From contig JBBATZ010000009.1 in NCBI GenBank assembly GCA_040398425.1, positions 1 through 64,000 of the forward strand: a stretch of 64,000 nucleotides of DNA, in the 5' to 3' direction. The DNA comes from UBA7672 sp040398425. Lineage in GTDB: Bacteria > Pseudomonadota > Alphaproteobacteria > Caulobacterales > Hyphomonadaceae. Below are positions 54,874 through 63,293 of the stretch, one piece after another. Below the pieces are notes generated by a model. That model did not search any database and was not told the DNA's origin. It saw only the letters and a program-made list of their open reading frames with translations. The stretch's first letter is position 1. Every line of letters begins with the position of its first letter. Both the position numbers and the translations under genes were made by a program.

Positions 54874-56934
54874 TCAGCCCGAGCCGTCTCCTGGCGTCGC
54901 ATCGCCAGCCGGCGATGGAGCGCCGTCGCGGTTGAAGCGGGCGAGGATGGTGTCGGGGCCGATGTCGACGCGCATGGGCAGTACAATGAGCGGAGCATCG
55001 TACGCGTGAAGGCGGCGCTGCAGGTTCAGCGCCGTGCCGCCATGTAGCAGGGTGGAGGCCCAGCCGTGCGGCTTTGTCATCGCGCGGGTGGCGACGAAAA
55101 TCACGTTCGGATAGGCCTCGCGCGCCTTGAGGCAGAGCTCTTCCAGCGTGACGACGGCGTCGGTCGAGAAGCCGCTATAGACCTTGGCGGGCATGCCATG
55201 GTCGCGGCACCAGGCGACGATCTTGCCGGCGCGTTCGCCGACCTGCGTCTTCAGGCGTTCGAGCGCTTCATGGCCGCCATAGGCCTCGGCGTCGACCTCG
55301 CCGGCCGAGATAATGAGCACAGAGTCGAACTGGCCGCGGAACAGGCGCTGGGCGTGCATCAGGGCATGCAGGCCGGCGGCGCCGTGTGGGCCGGTGACGA
55401 TGCCGACGGGGCGCTTCATCACGGCCGGCCTGGGGATGTCGATCGCGGCGTCGGGATCGCGGATCAGGAGATCCTCGAACGTCTTCTCCATGGAGGTGTC
55501 GAAACGGCGGTAGTGGTCACGCACCCAGTAACCGCAGGCAGCGATCAGCAGCGCGACGACGACCGCGACCCACGCGCCCTGGCTGAACTTGGCGATGAAG
55601 AGTGTGATGAGGATCGATACCGCGACCAGAAGCGCGACAAGCGAGATGGCGGTGTCGATGGTCCACTTGATGGGCGGCCGGCTGCGCCGGTTGGTGAAGT
55701 TGTAGCGGACAAGGCCCGTGATCGAGAGACTGAAGGTCAGGAACACGTTGATTGAATAGAGCACAACGAGGCTGTGGACCTGCCCGCCGGTGAACAACAG
55801 CAGAAGGCTGGCGGCGACGCCCATGGTGAGGACGCCATTCTGCGCCACTAGTTTGTTGGAGAGGTGTGCAAAGGAGTGTGGGGCCCATTTGTCGATGGCC
55901 ATCCAGGCGAGAACCGCAGGGCCGCCTAGAAAGCCTGACGAAGCTGCGACCAGCAGCAGGGTCGCTGCGAACACCATGGCGATGCCGAGGATGATCTGGC
56001 GGACCAGCTCGTCATTCGGGAACAGCTTGAGCAGGGTGGCGTCGAACACAACGGCGTTGAGCGTTCGGCCTTCTACCATCTGCGGCAGCCAGACCGTGTA
56101 GAGCAGCATGATGCCGCCTGCCAGAACGGCCAGCGAAATGGCAATCAGGGCCATGGCGCGGGCGCCGGTCTGGGCCCGGGGTTGTTTCAGGTTGTGGGCG
56201 TTCTCGGACAGCGCCTCGATGCCGGTATAGGTGCCGGCGCCGGCGGCGTAGGCCGTGGCGATGACGGCGATCAGCGCCCACAGGCCCTGATCGTGGACAA
56301 CGGTTTCGACGTGCTTTTCGGCTCGCACGACGCTTTCGACCAGTACGTCGCTCCTGGCGGCGAGGCCCATGCCAATCAGCGCGACGTGGATGATTAGGAA
56401 GCCGAACACGATAGGCGCGAGCACCATCACGGATTCGCGTACACCGCGCAGGTTCAGGAACAGCAGGATGCCCATGCCGCCCGCGAGCGCGAATGGCTTG
56501 TATTGCAGCCAGTCTGGCGGAACGAGGTTGAACATGGCGTCGGAGGCGGCCGCCACGGAGATCGCGATGGTCAGCGAGTAGTCCACTACCAATGCTGATC
56601 CGGAGAGAAGGCCAGCATAAGGATGGACGAGGCGGGTCGCGGCCTTGTAGCCGCCGCCGCCGTTCGGAAACAGACTTATGATCTGCACGTAGGCGAGCGA
56701 GATGACCAGCACGGTCAGCGCCGTGATCAGCGCCAGCCAGATCACCAGCGGCTCGTGCCCGCCCTGATGCAGCGCCTTGTAGGCTTCCTCCGGGCCGTAG
56801 TTGGCTGAGGACAGGCTGTCGGCGCCGACGCCCGCCCACGCCAGCACGGCGACAAGCGCGGCCGTGCGCCATGTCTCCAGGCTCAGCGGGTCCTTGATCT
56901 TGGATTTCCGGCTGGATTTGTCGGGCGCGACCAT
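54874..56934 (-). CDS. APC-family transporter, KimA-like, with cytosolic C-terminal domain
   Basis: A 686-residue membrane protein of the APC superfamily. About twelve transmembrane helices lie between residues 24 and 480; the family markers VGADSLSSANYGPEE near 37-51 and FPNGGGGYKAATRL near 89-102 resemble those of KimA-type potassium transporters. A C-terminal cytosolic domain (about 500-660) with alternating strands and helices resembles a universal-stress-type regulatory domain. Potassium uptake is the best guess; an amino acid permease is the alternative. It converges with the TPR gene of the TonB operon. Confidence 0.75.
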   Translation of the reverse strand: MVAPDKSSRKSKIKDPLSLETWRTAALVAVLAWAGVGADSLSSANYGPEEAYKALHQGGHEPLVIWLALITALTVLVISLAYVQIISLFPNGGGGYKAATRLVHPYAGLLSGSALVVDYSLTIAISVAAASDAMFNLVPPDWLQYKPFALAGGMGILLFLNLRGVRESVMVLAPIVFGFLIIHVALIGMGLAARSDVLVESVVRAEKHVETVVHDQGLWALIAVIATAYAAGAGTYTGIEALSENAHNLKQPRAQTGARAMALIAISLAVLAGGIMLLYTVWLPQMVEGRTLNAVVFDATLLKLFPNDELVRQIILGIAMVFAATLLLVAASSGFLGGPAVLAWMAIDKWAPHSFAHLSNKLVAQNGVLTMGVAASLLLLFTGGQVHSLVVLYSINVFLTFSLSITGLVRYNFTNRRSRPPIKWTIDTAISLVALLVAVSILITLFIAKFSQGAWVAVVVALLIAACGYWVRDHYRRFDTSMEKTFEDLLIRDPDAAIDIPRPAVMKRPVGIVTGPHGAAGLHALMHAQRLFRGQFDSVLIISAGEVDAEAYGGHEALERLKTQVGERAGKIVAWCRDHGMPAKVYSGFSTDAVVTLEELCLKAREAYPNVIFVATRAMTKPHGWASTLLHGGTALNLQRRLHAYDAPLIVLPMRVDIGPDTILARFNRDGAPSPAGDATPGDGSG

Positions 56935-57201
56935 GACTCAGTCCGGATAGGGCCTGCGGAGCGGGCCTGCGCCGGGGCGGCGCGGGCGGACAATCTCTCC
57001 GCCGCCAGCTGCGTGCAAGTCCGACTCCTTCAAAAATCCGCTGGAACTCTAAGGTGATCTGTGGCTAGGCGCGGGGGTTACCCTGCTGGGCGCGCGGAGG
57101 TTTGACGCAGCGCGGCGAAGCCGTCATACGGGGCGCAAAATGGGCTTCCGGGCATGGCTCAGGGGGCCGTCCTTCCCACGTTCCGGACCACTTTTCCCGC
57201 C

Positions 57202-59100
57202 ATGCTGACGATCAATGACCTGACATTCCGGATCGATGGCCGGGCCCTGTTCGAGAGCGCCTCGGCGCAGGTTGCGGACGGCTGGAAAGTCGGTCTCGTC
57301 GGGCGGAACGGGACGGGCAAATCCACCCTGCTGCGGATCATCCGGGAAGAGCTCGCCAAGGGCGAGGGCAATGGCGATGGCACGATCCGCATCAATCGCG
57401 GGGCCAAGATGGGCTTCGTGCTGCAGGAGGTCCCCGCCAACGACCAGACGCTGCTCGACGTGGTGCTTGAGGCGGACGTCGAACGAGCGAGCCTGATGCG
57501 CGAGGCGGACACGAGCGAAGATCCGGACCGCATCGGCGAGGTCCACGAGCGTCTTGCGGACATTGATGCGTGGTCGGGTGAGGCGCGGGCGGCGGAGATT
57601 CTCGTGGGCCTTGGTTTCACGCAGAACGACCTCTCGCGCGCGTGCAAGGAATTCTCGGGCGGCTGGCGCATGCGCGCGGCGCTCGGCGGCGTGCTGTTTG
57701 CGCAGCCCGAACTGCTGCTGCTGGACGAGCCGACCAACTATCTCGACCTCGAAGGCGCTGCCTGGCTCGAAACCTACCTGCGCAAATATCCGCACACCGT
57801 CATCATCGTCAGCCACGACCGCGACCTGCTCAACCGGTCGGTGACGCACATCCTCGCGGTGGAGAACACCAAGCTGGTGCTGCAAGCCGGCGGCTATGAC
57901 ACCTACCTGCAACGTCGCGCAGAACGCACGCAGCACCTTGCCGCACAGCAAGAAAAGCAGGACGTCCAGCGCGCGCACATGCAGAGCTTCATCGATCGCT
58001 TCAAGGCCAAGGCGTCGAAAGCCGCTCAGGCCCAGAGCCGCATGAAGATGCTTGAGAAGATGACAGTGATCACGGTGCCATTGTCCGAGCGCACCGTGCC
58101 GTTCAAGTTCTACGAGGTCGAGGAGCTTGCATCCCCCATCCTCGAACTCGACAAGGTCGATATGGGTTATGCTCCGGGCAAGCCCGTGCTGGACCGCGTC
58201 AGCCTTCGCCTCGATTTCGACGACCGGATCGCCATCGTCGGCGCCAACGGTCAGGGCAAGACCACGCTGGTCAAATCCATCGCGCAGAAGCTGCCGCTGC
58301 TGCAAGGTATCCGCCGCGCTTCGAAGAACCTGCGCATCGGCTATTTCAGCCAGGACCAGCTCGACGAATTGCGGGCGGGAGAGACTGTGCTGGAGCACGT
58401 CAAGGATCTGCTTCCGAATGCCGGTCAGGCGCAGGTGCGTGCGCTGGCGGCGCAGTTCGGCTTTGGCCACGAGAAATGCGAGACGAAGGTCGACAAGCTG
58501 TCGGGCGGCGAGAAGGTGCGCCTGCTGATGGGCCTCACCACCTACAAGAAGCCGCACATTCTCATCCTCGACGAACCGACGTCGCACCTCGACATCGATA
58601 GCCGCGAAGCGTTGATCTACGCACTGAACGAATTCAACGGTGCCGTCCTGGTCATCACTCACGACACCTATCTGGCCGAGGCGACCGCGGACCGGCTGTG
58701 GTTGGTAAACAACGGCAAAGCCAATCCGTATGACGGCGACCTTGCCGACTACAAGGCGCTGGTGCTCGCGGCTGATCGCCCCGACGCCGACAAGCAGCAT
58801 GCCATTGCGCGCGCGGAGATCGCGGCGGCTTCGAACGCGAGTTCAGCGAAGGAGGACAAGCCGAAGGCGGCGAAGATGTCCTTCAAGCAGAAGCATCGCA
58901 TCGAGACGGCAGAGAAGGAAGTCGAGAAGGCGCGCGCGGCGCTGGAGCTGCTGGACCGTGATCTCGGGGATCCGGGTACGTTCTCGCACAAGGCCGACGC
59001 GGAAGCGAAGCTGAAGGGCCGCGCGAAGGTGCAGGCGCAGCTGGACGCGGCGGAGTCGGAATGGCTCGCTGCGCTGGAGGCGGCTGAGGGGAAGGGCTGA
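57202..59100 (+). CDS. ABC-F ATPase (YheS-like)
   Basis: A 632-residue soluble protein with two ABC domains and no membrane segment. The first Walker A GRNGTGKST lies near residues 35-43, the second GANGQGKTT near 349-357; signature motifs SGGWRMR and SGGEKVR, and Walker B LLLLDEPTNYLD and ILILDEPTSHLD complete each site. The linker with QSRMKMLEKM and the acidic C-terminal helical extension resemble YheS. ABC-F proteins act on the ribosome. I use ATG 57202, which starts the conserved MLTINDLTF. Confidence 0.92.
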   Translation: MLTINDLTFRIDGRALFESASAQVADGWKVGLVGRNGTGKSTLLRIIREELAKGEGNGDGTIRINRGAKMGFVLQEVPANDQTLLDVVLEADVERASLMREADTSEDPDRIGEVHERLADIDAWSGEARAAEILVGLGFTQNDLSRACKEFSGGWRMRAALGGVLFAQPELLLLDEPTNYLDLEGAAWLETYLRKYPHTVIIVSHDRDLLNRSVTHILAVENTKLVLQAGGYDTYLQRRAERTQHLAAQQEKQDVQRAHMQSFIDRFKAKASKAAQAQSRMKMLEKMTVITVPLSERTVPFKFYEVEELASPILELDKVDMGYAPGKPVLDRVSLRLDFDDRIAIVGANGQGKTTLVKSIAQKLPLLQGIRRASKNLRIGYFSQDQLDELRAGETVLEHVKDLLPNAGQAQVRALAAQFGFGHEKCETKVDKLSGGEKVRLLMGLTTYKKPHILILDEPTSHLDIDSREALIYALNEFNGAVLVITHDTYLAEATADRLWLVNNGKANPYDGDLADYKALVLAADRPDADKQHAIARAEIAAASNASSAKEDKPKAAKMSFKQKHRIETAEKEVEKARAALELLDRDLGDPGTFSHKADAEAKLKGRAKVQAQLDAAESEWLAALEAAEGKG

Positions 59101-59112
59101 GGCGCGCACTTG

Positions 59113-59230
59113 TACTTTGACGGGCGCGCACTTCGTACGCTGCTCAGTCTAAGCGCCTCTCTAGTGCCGGCGCACAAGCAGCGCTCATGCTGAGCAGGCG
59201 CGAAGCGCCGTCCGTCGAAGCACGAGCTCA
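59113..59230. repeat. Palindromic repeat left of the GIY-YIG remnant
   Basis: An imperfect palindrome with internal hairpins: GCTGCTCAG and CTGAGCAGG arms, GACGG and CCGTC arms. The copy at 59586-59715 has the same order of blocks (TTCGAC/GTCGAA, CGCTGCTCAG, GCGCTCA-GCTGAGCAGG, CCGTC-GTCGAAGC). The two flank a GIY-YIG reading frame. Repeats of this kind flank GIY-YIG genes in several related bacteria, as far as I know. Confidence 0.65.
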
Positions 59231-59274
59231 CCAGCGTGACAACGCTTATCGGCAATGGAACCCTTTGGGTGGGG

Positions 59275-59580
59275 ATGATCATGCAGATGTAGGTCTACAT
59301 TCTCGGATGTGCGGATGACTCATACTACGCCAGCAGCCATCGCGGTCCTGACCCGCTGGTTCGCGAGTCCGAGCACAATGATGGGCGCGATCCGAAGGCC
59401 TATACCCATGCGCGCCGTCCGGTGACGCTCGTGTGGTCTACGGAATTCGAGGATCCGATCCAGGCGATCGCTTTCGAGCGACAGCTCAAGGATTGGCCGC
59501 ACGCTAAGAAGGAAGCCGTTATCCGCGGCGACTGGGCCGCGCTGCCGGGTTTGGCACGGAGCCGCAGTGGAAAGTCATGA
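59275..59580 (+). pseudogene. GIY-YIG endonuclease-like gene with an early stop
   Basis: A 102-codon frame: after five codons (MIMQM) there is an in-frame TAG at 59290, then VYILGCADDSYYASSHRG, EHNDGRDPKAYTHARRP and AFERQLKDWPHAKKEAVIRGDW follow without further stops to a TGA at 59578. This matches small GIY-YIG nuclease-domain proteins of the YhbQ/UPF0213 kind, where the stop probably replaces a tryptophan codon. The second half of the GIY-YIG motif (SYYASSHRG) also departs from the usual YVGSHRG. I read it as an inactivated copy between two palindromic repeats. Confidence 0.75.
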
Positions 59581-59585
59581 GCCCG

Positions 59586-59715
59586 CGCTCGTCCTTCGAC
59601 GGACGCGCACTGCGTGCGCTGCTCAGGATGAGCGCTTTGAGGCATTCGCTACCAAAGTAGCGCTCACGCTGAGCAGGCCCATAGGGCCGTCAGTCGAAGC
59701 GCGAGCGCGTTCGGG
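59586..59715. repeat. Palindromic repeat right of the GIY-YIG remnant
   Basis: An imperfect palindrome of about 130 bases, with outer arms GCGCTCG and CGAGCGC and inner arms CGCTGCTCAGG and CGCTGAGCAGG. It has the same block order as the copy at 59113-59230. It ends against the Gly-rich small gene. Confidence 0.65.
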
Positions 59716-59994
59716 CTAGACGTTGCCGCCACCACCGCCACCGGCTCCGCCGCCACCACCGCCGCCTTTGCCCTGGGTACGGCGCATCATCTGGTTGCCG
59801 GCGCCGCCGAAGGACTTGCCGCCGCCTTTGAGCTGGTTGGGATCGAAGCCGGGTTTCTTGACGCCGGGAGGGCCGTTCTTGGCAGCGCGGGCGCTCTGGA
59901 GTTTTTCCAGCGCCTGTTTCGCGATTTCGCTCTGGCTTGCGCCGGTATCAGCAGCCTTTTTGGCCGTTTTCTTGGGATCGCTCGCCTTGGCCAT
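59716..59994 (-). CDS. Small protein with polyglycine tail
   Basis: A 92-residue protein: a lysine-rich N terminus (MAKASDPKKTAKKAADTG), a helical SEIAKQALEKLQSARAAK segment, a PGFDPNQLKGGGKSFGG stretch and a C-terminal tail of glycine runs. No signal or membrane segment. It is the last gene of the pterin cluster by position and direction (12 bases from it), but its composition suggests an unrelated disordered protein. The stop adjoins the right palindromic repeat. Confidence 0.6.
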   Translation of the reverse strand: MAKASDPKKTAKKAADTGASQSEIAKQALEKLQSARAAKNGPPGVKKPGFDPNQLKGGGKSFGGAGNQMMRRTQGKGGGGGGGAGGGGGGNV

Positions 59995-60006
59995 GGTCCG
60001 GCTCCG

Positions 60007-60372
60007 TTATCTGGCGGGCGTGTACACCGCCCTCTGCTTCAATGTAGGCCGCTCGATCTCCAGACGCGAGGGGGAGACGCCAGCTTCCTGCATTCGAGAC
60101 TCAATCCAGATAAGGATATGCTCGAAGGTGGGCTTCTCAAGGCCCGGAACGTCGTTCAGCACAGTATGATCCAGGTCGCCGAGGATATTCTTCAGAAGGT
60201 TTTCCAGCGCGCCGAGGTCCATCACCCAGCCGTCTGCATCCGGGCGGGCCGAGGCGACACTGGCGGTGACCACGAAGCTGTGGCCGTGGACGCGGCGATA
60301 GTGCGGCGCGCCTGCTTCGGCCTCGATGTAGTGGCTGGCCTCAAAGCTGGCCGTTGCGCTGATCTCGAACAT
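60007..60372 (-). CDS. 6-pyruvoyl-tetrahydropterin synthase family protein
   Basis: A 121-residue protein of the PTPS/QueD family. The zinc-binding histidines are at residues 14 (ASH), 29 and 31 (VHGH), and the catalytic Asp-His pair is at 68-69 (LDHT). The nucleophilic cysteine found in QueD and PTPS is replaced by tyrosine (Y25) and the protein contains no cysteine at all. It follows FolB-like and FolM-like genes, so a pterin substrate is likely, but classical QueD activity is doubtful. Typical length for the family. Confidence 0.85.
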   Translation of the reverse strand: MFEISATASFEASHYIEAEAGAPHYRRVHGHSFVVTASVASARPDADGWVMDLGALENLLKNILGDLDHTVLNDVPGLEKPTFEHILIWIESRMQEAGVSPSRLEIERPTLKQRAVYTPAR

Positions 60373-60381
60373 GACCGGAAC

Positions 60382-60780
60382 TCAGACGTCCAGCGTCCAC
60401 CACGGGAAGCCGGACAGGGATGGGCCCATCCGCCCCATGCGGCAGGCCACGGCTGCGACGCCGGGATATACGTCGGGCTTGTCGGTTTGCACAACCGCTC
60501 CCAGCACGCCGGGCTGAAGCAGGCATAGATCGAGAATTTGCCCGCAAAGTGTCTCGTGCAGGTTGAAATGGCGGGCTGCGACGAAGCCCAGGACGCCCTC
60601 GCGCACGAAATCATAGTCCTGGACGCCGTCGATCGTGTCTGACCCGGGTGGGGGCTTAAGGATCAGGGTGACCGAGACCAGCAGGGTCTGGCGGGCGGCC
60701 TGCTCGAAGGCGTGGATGCCGATCGAGGCGAGCGTTTCGATGCGGCTGATGCGGACGAGGTAGAAGTCGGGGAAGGTCAT
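60382..60780 (-). CDS. folB: Dihydroneopterin aldolase family protein
   Basis: A 132-residue protein of the FolB/FolX family. The FYLVRISRIETLASIGIHAFEQAARQ start and the C-terminal TDKPDVYPGV, with the catalytic-type lysine, match the family. It could split dihydroneopterin (FolB) or epimerise its triphosphate (FolX). Its ATG overlaps the stop of the FolM-like gene (TGATG), so the two are coupled; the PTPS-like gene follows nine bases later. Confidence 0.8.
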   Translation of the reverse strand: MTFPDFYLVRISRIETLASIGIHAFEQAARQTLLVSVTLILKPPPGSDTIDGVQDYDFVREGVLGFVAARHFNLHETLCGQILDLCLLQPGVLGAVVQTDKPDVYPGVAAVACRMGRMGPSLSGFPWWTLDV

Positions 60781-61562
60781 CAGCTTTTGTCCGGGGTGCG
60801 CGTGTCGAACATCACGTCACGCGGGCTGGCGGCGAGACGCTGGCCGTTGTCGAGATGGATCACCTGCGCTGTGAGGGCGCTGTTGTCGAGCAGGAAGCTG
60901 GCGGCCGACATGAGGTTGGCGAGGTCGATGGGGCGGCCCATCGGATTGCGGCTGGCGACCTCTTCGAACCCGGCCTGCGTCTGGTCGAAGCTCGGCAGCA
61001 GAAGCCCCGGCGCGATGGCGTTGACGCGGACGGTCGGCGCGAAGGCGCGTGCCATCATGTCGGTGGCGGCGAGGAGGCCGGCCTTCGAGAGCGTGTAGCT
61101 GAAGAAGTCCGGGTTCATGTTCCAGAGCTTCTGGTCGAGCAGGTTGATGATGCAGTTGTCGCGCGCCGGATCAGCCTGCGCGAAGAAGCGCTCGGAGAGC
61201 AGGGCGGGTGCGCGCAGGTTCACCGCCATGGCGAGGTCGAACACGTTGGGCTTGATCGCGCCGGGCGTGTCATAGTCGAAGACGGATGCGGAGTTGATCA
61301 GGCCGCTGAGCGGACCGCCGGCAAGTTGGGCTGCTTGGTCGATGAGCGCGCAGGCGGCTGCGTGGTCTGCGAGATCGGCACTGATCAACCATGTGTCGCG
61401 ATTTTGCGCGCGCAGGGTTTCGCAAAGCCGTTCGGCTTCGGATGCATTGCTGTTGGCGTGAATTATGATGGCGTGACCGGCGGCAGACACGTGTTCAACA
61501 AGAAGGCGTCCGACGCGCTTGGCGCCGCCTGTCACGAGAATGCGTTTCCGGGCCGAGGTCAT
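60780..61562 (-). CDS. Short-chain dehydrogenase, FolM/pteridine-reductase-like
   Basis: A 260-residue NADPH-dependent reductase. The dinucleotide motif is TGGAKRVG (residues 11-18), the TGxxxRxG form found in FolM and PTR1 pteridine reductases instead of the usual TGxxxGxG. The active-site YTLSK and the following helix are present. I start at ATG 61562; the longer frame upstream adds a proline-rich region. With the FolB- and PTPS-like genes it makes a plausible pterin-cofactor operon, for example for dihydromonapterin. Confidence 0.85.
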   Translation of the reverse strand: MTSARKRILVTGGAKRVGRLLVEHVSAAGHAIIIHANSNASEAERLCETLRAQNRDTWLISADLADHAAACALIDQAAQLAGGPLSGLINSASVFDYDTPGAIKPNVFDLAMAVNLRAPALLSERFFAQADPARDNCIINLLDQKLWNMNPDFFSYTLSKAGLLAATDMMARAFAPTVRVNAIAPGLLLPSFDQTQAGFEEVASRNPMGRPIDLANLMSAASFLLDNSALTAQVIHLDNGQRLAASPRDVMFDTRTPDKS

Positions 61563-61832
61563 GGGAGGTCTTGGCGCTTGGGCGCGGCCGGGGTCAAGCC
61601 TGTTTGGGGCAAAAAGGGTGGGTGGGGAGCGGCTCTGTGTTCGGGACGATGTGGCAGGTCGAGGAACCTGCTCGGGGGGCATTCGCATCATCGGCCGAGG
61701 GGGCGGACACTCCCCACCGGTGCGCTCTCCCGGTGGTGACAGGGGAGCGCAATCTGAAACCTGGAAGGGCGGCTGGCCGCCTCCCTGGCCACCGCCGGGA
61801 CCGCGACCTCCGCCACGTCCGCGACCGCCCTG

Positions 61833-62348
61833 CTAAGGGGGTGCGCCTTGTCCGCCGGCTTCGCGGCCCATGATGCGCTGAGGCGCGCCCATCAGCAGTT
61901 CGGCGCGGGTGAGGCGACCGTCCTGATCCTTGTCCATACGGTTGAATTCGTGACGCATGGCGATCGTGAACTCCTGCGGCGTGACCGTGTAAATCATGTC
62001 GGTGTCGGCGGCGCGGAGATCGGGTTGGGCTTCCTTGTCGCCCAACAGCAGGCGACCCCAGTCGGCCATCTCGAAGCCGGTGATGACGCCGCTCTTGTCA
62101 ACGTTGGCGCGGGCGAACTCGATGGGGATTGCGACCTCGAGTTCGTCCTTGCTCAGCACAAGGTCGCGGTTGGCTTTCATGCCAGTGAAGAGGATGGCGA
62201 TGGGGCGGGCGATCGTCGCTTCCTGCAGCATCGCGCCTGGACGCCCGCCATTCGCCGGGCCGTCACCGTGTGGGTCGGGTGGGCCGGATGTGCAAGCCGT
62301 CACGCGGCCGAGCGCGAGAACCGAAATGATTGTCCGTGAGTGCTGCAT
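61833..62348 (-). CDS. EF-hand lipoprotein
   Basis: A 171-residue exported protein. The signal has a lipobox-like VTAC near residue 18. The mature protein contains EF-hand-like segments (NRDLVLSKDELE, DKSGVITGFEM and the canonical DKDQDGRLTRAE near 142-153). It resembles small EF-hand proteins of unknown role in this group. The stop is TAG 61833; the same frame continues open for a Gly/Arg-rich tail after it. Confidence 0.8.
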   Translation of the reverse strand: MQHSRTIISVLALGRVTACTSGPPDPHGDGPANGGRPGAMLQEATIARPIAILFTGMKANRDLVLSKDELEVAIPIEFARANVDKSGVITGFEMADWGRLLLGDKEAQPDLRAADTDMIYTVTPQEFTIAMRHEFNRMDKDQDGRLTRAELLMGAPQRIMGREAGGQGAPP

Positions 62349-62469
62349 CCGACCCTCCGTATGTTCGACAGGGGCAAGTGACAGCTCAGGCCTATCCGAC
62401 ATGTGCCTGAGCTGTCGCGAAGTGTCGCTCGCTCAAGGCAATTTGGGGGCGGGTACCTTTAGTGACGGT

Positions 62470-63168
62470 TCAGCTCTTGGCGTCTTCGACAGCAAGGCGT
62501 ACCCCCCTGCGCCATTCGGCCGGCATCACGAATTCGCCCGCCCAGATGCCAACCTTTGCGGTTTGGGCCGCTTCCTCGGCAGGAATGAATTCCTTCGAAT
62601 AGGCGCGGTAGGCGACGGCGTGACCGTTGCGGACCAGCCAGTCCTGCACGCTTGTTCCGCGTACGGTGCATTTGCCAAGCGTGCGGTTGTAGCGATCGTG
62701 CCCCTCGGAGACGCATGTCACGGGGTTGCGGTTGATCCACTCCGAGAGCGCGTTTGCGGCGGCGGCGCCACAGCGGAAAAGCATGCCGCCGGCGTCGAGG
62801 CATTTCTGCTTGGACTCTGGCGCATCGACGCCGACCAGGCGGATGCGCTGGGAATGGATGTCGAGTGTATCCGCGTCGATCACGGACGCTGTGCCGGTCA
62901 CGGCCTCGCCAGTCGAAACGGGTTTGGCGGCCGGGGCGGGGTCGGCTTCCGCCATTGGGCCTGAGGGATCTGACGAGGCGGGGGCATCCGCGACGACCGA
63001 CCCCGGAGAACTGCCGCCCCTCGGCAGCGCCGGCAGGCCGAGATCTTCCCCCCAAATATACCAGGCGGCGGCCAGGGCCGCGAGAACGGCGCTGACCACG
63101 ATGGAGGTGGAGCCCGAACGCCCGCGCGAACGGCGCGGGTAGGACTTGCTTTGGGTGCGTTTTGCCAT
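62470..63168 (-). CDS. Membrane-anchored staphylococcal-nuclease-like protein
   Basis: A 232-residue protein with a basic N terminus (KRTQSKSYPRRSRGRSG), one transmembrane helix near residues 21-41, a Pro/Ala linker and a C-terminal nuclease domain (about 87-215). The SNase-type motifs IRLVGVDAPE and DRYNRTLGKC are present, with the catalytic arginines and acidic residues in place. It probably digests nucleic acid outside the cytoplasm. It is divergent from purA. Confidence 0.85.
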   Translation of the reverse strand: MAKRTQSKSYPRRSRGRSGSTSIVVSAVLAALAAAWYIWGEDLGLPALPRGGSSPGSVVADAPASSDPSGPMAEADPAPAAKPVSTGEAVTGTASVIDADTLDIHSQRIRLVGVDAPESKQKCLDAGGMLFRCGAAAANALSEWINRNPVTCVSEGHDRYNRTLGKCTVRGTSVQDWLVRNGHAVAYRAYSKEFIPAEEAAQTAKVGIWAGEFVMPAEWRRGVRLAVEDAKS

Positions 63169-63293
63169 GCGGCGGAGGGTCGCCGCAGGGGGTTACCGAA
63201 TGGTTGATTCGCCATTGGGGATTGGGGGACGGTTCGCACTTGCGCCGGGGGGGCGGGTAGTGTCCTTTGCGCCCGGTTTCAGGAGCCAGGCCC

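Noticed and set aside
57124..58800. A 558-codon minus-strand frame opposite the ABC-F gene
   Set aside because: Antisense shadow; the plus-strand protein has complete ABC motifs.
59723..60169. Polyproline plus-strand frame
   Set aside because: Antisense of the glycine-rich tail; not a gene.
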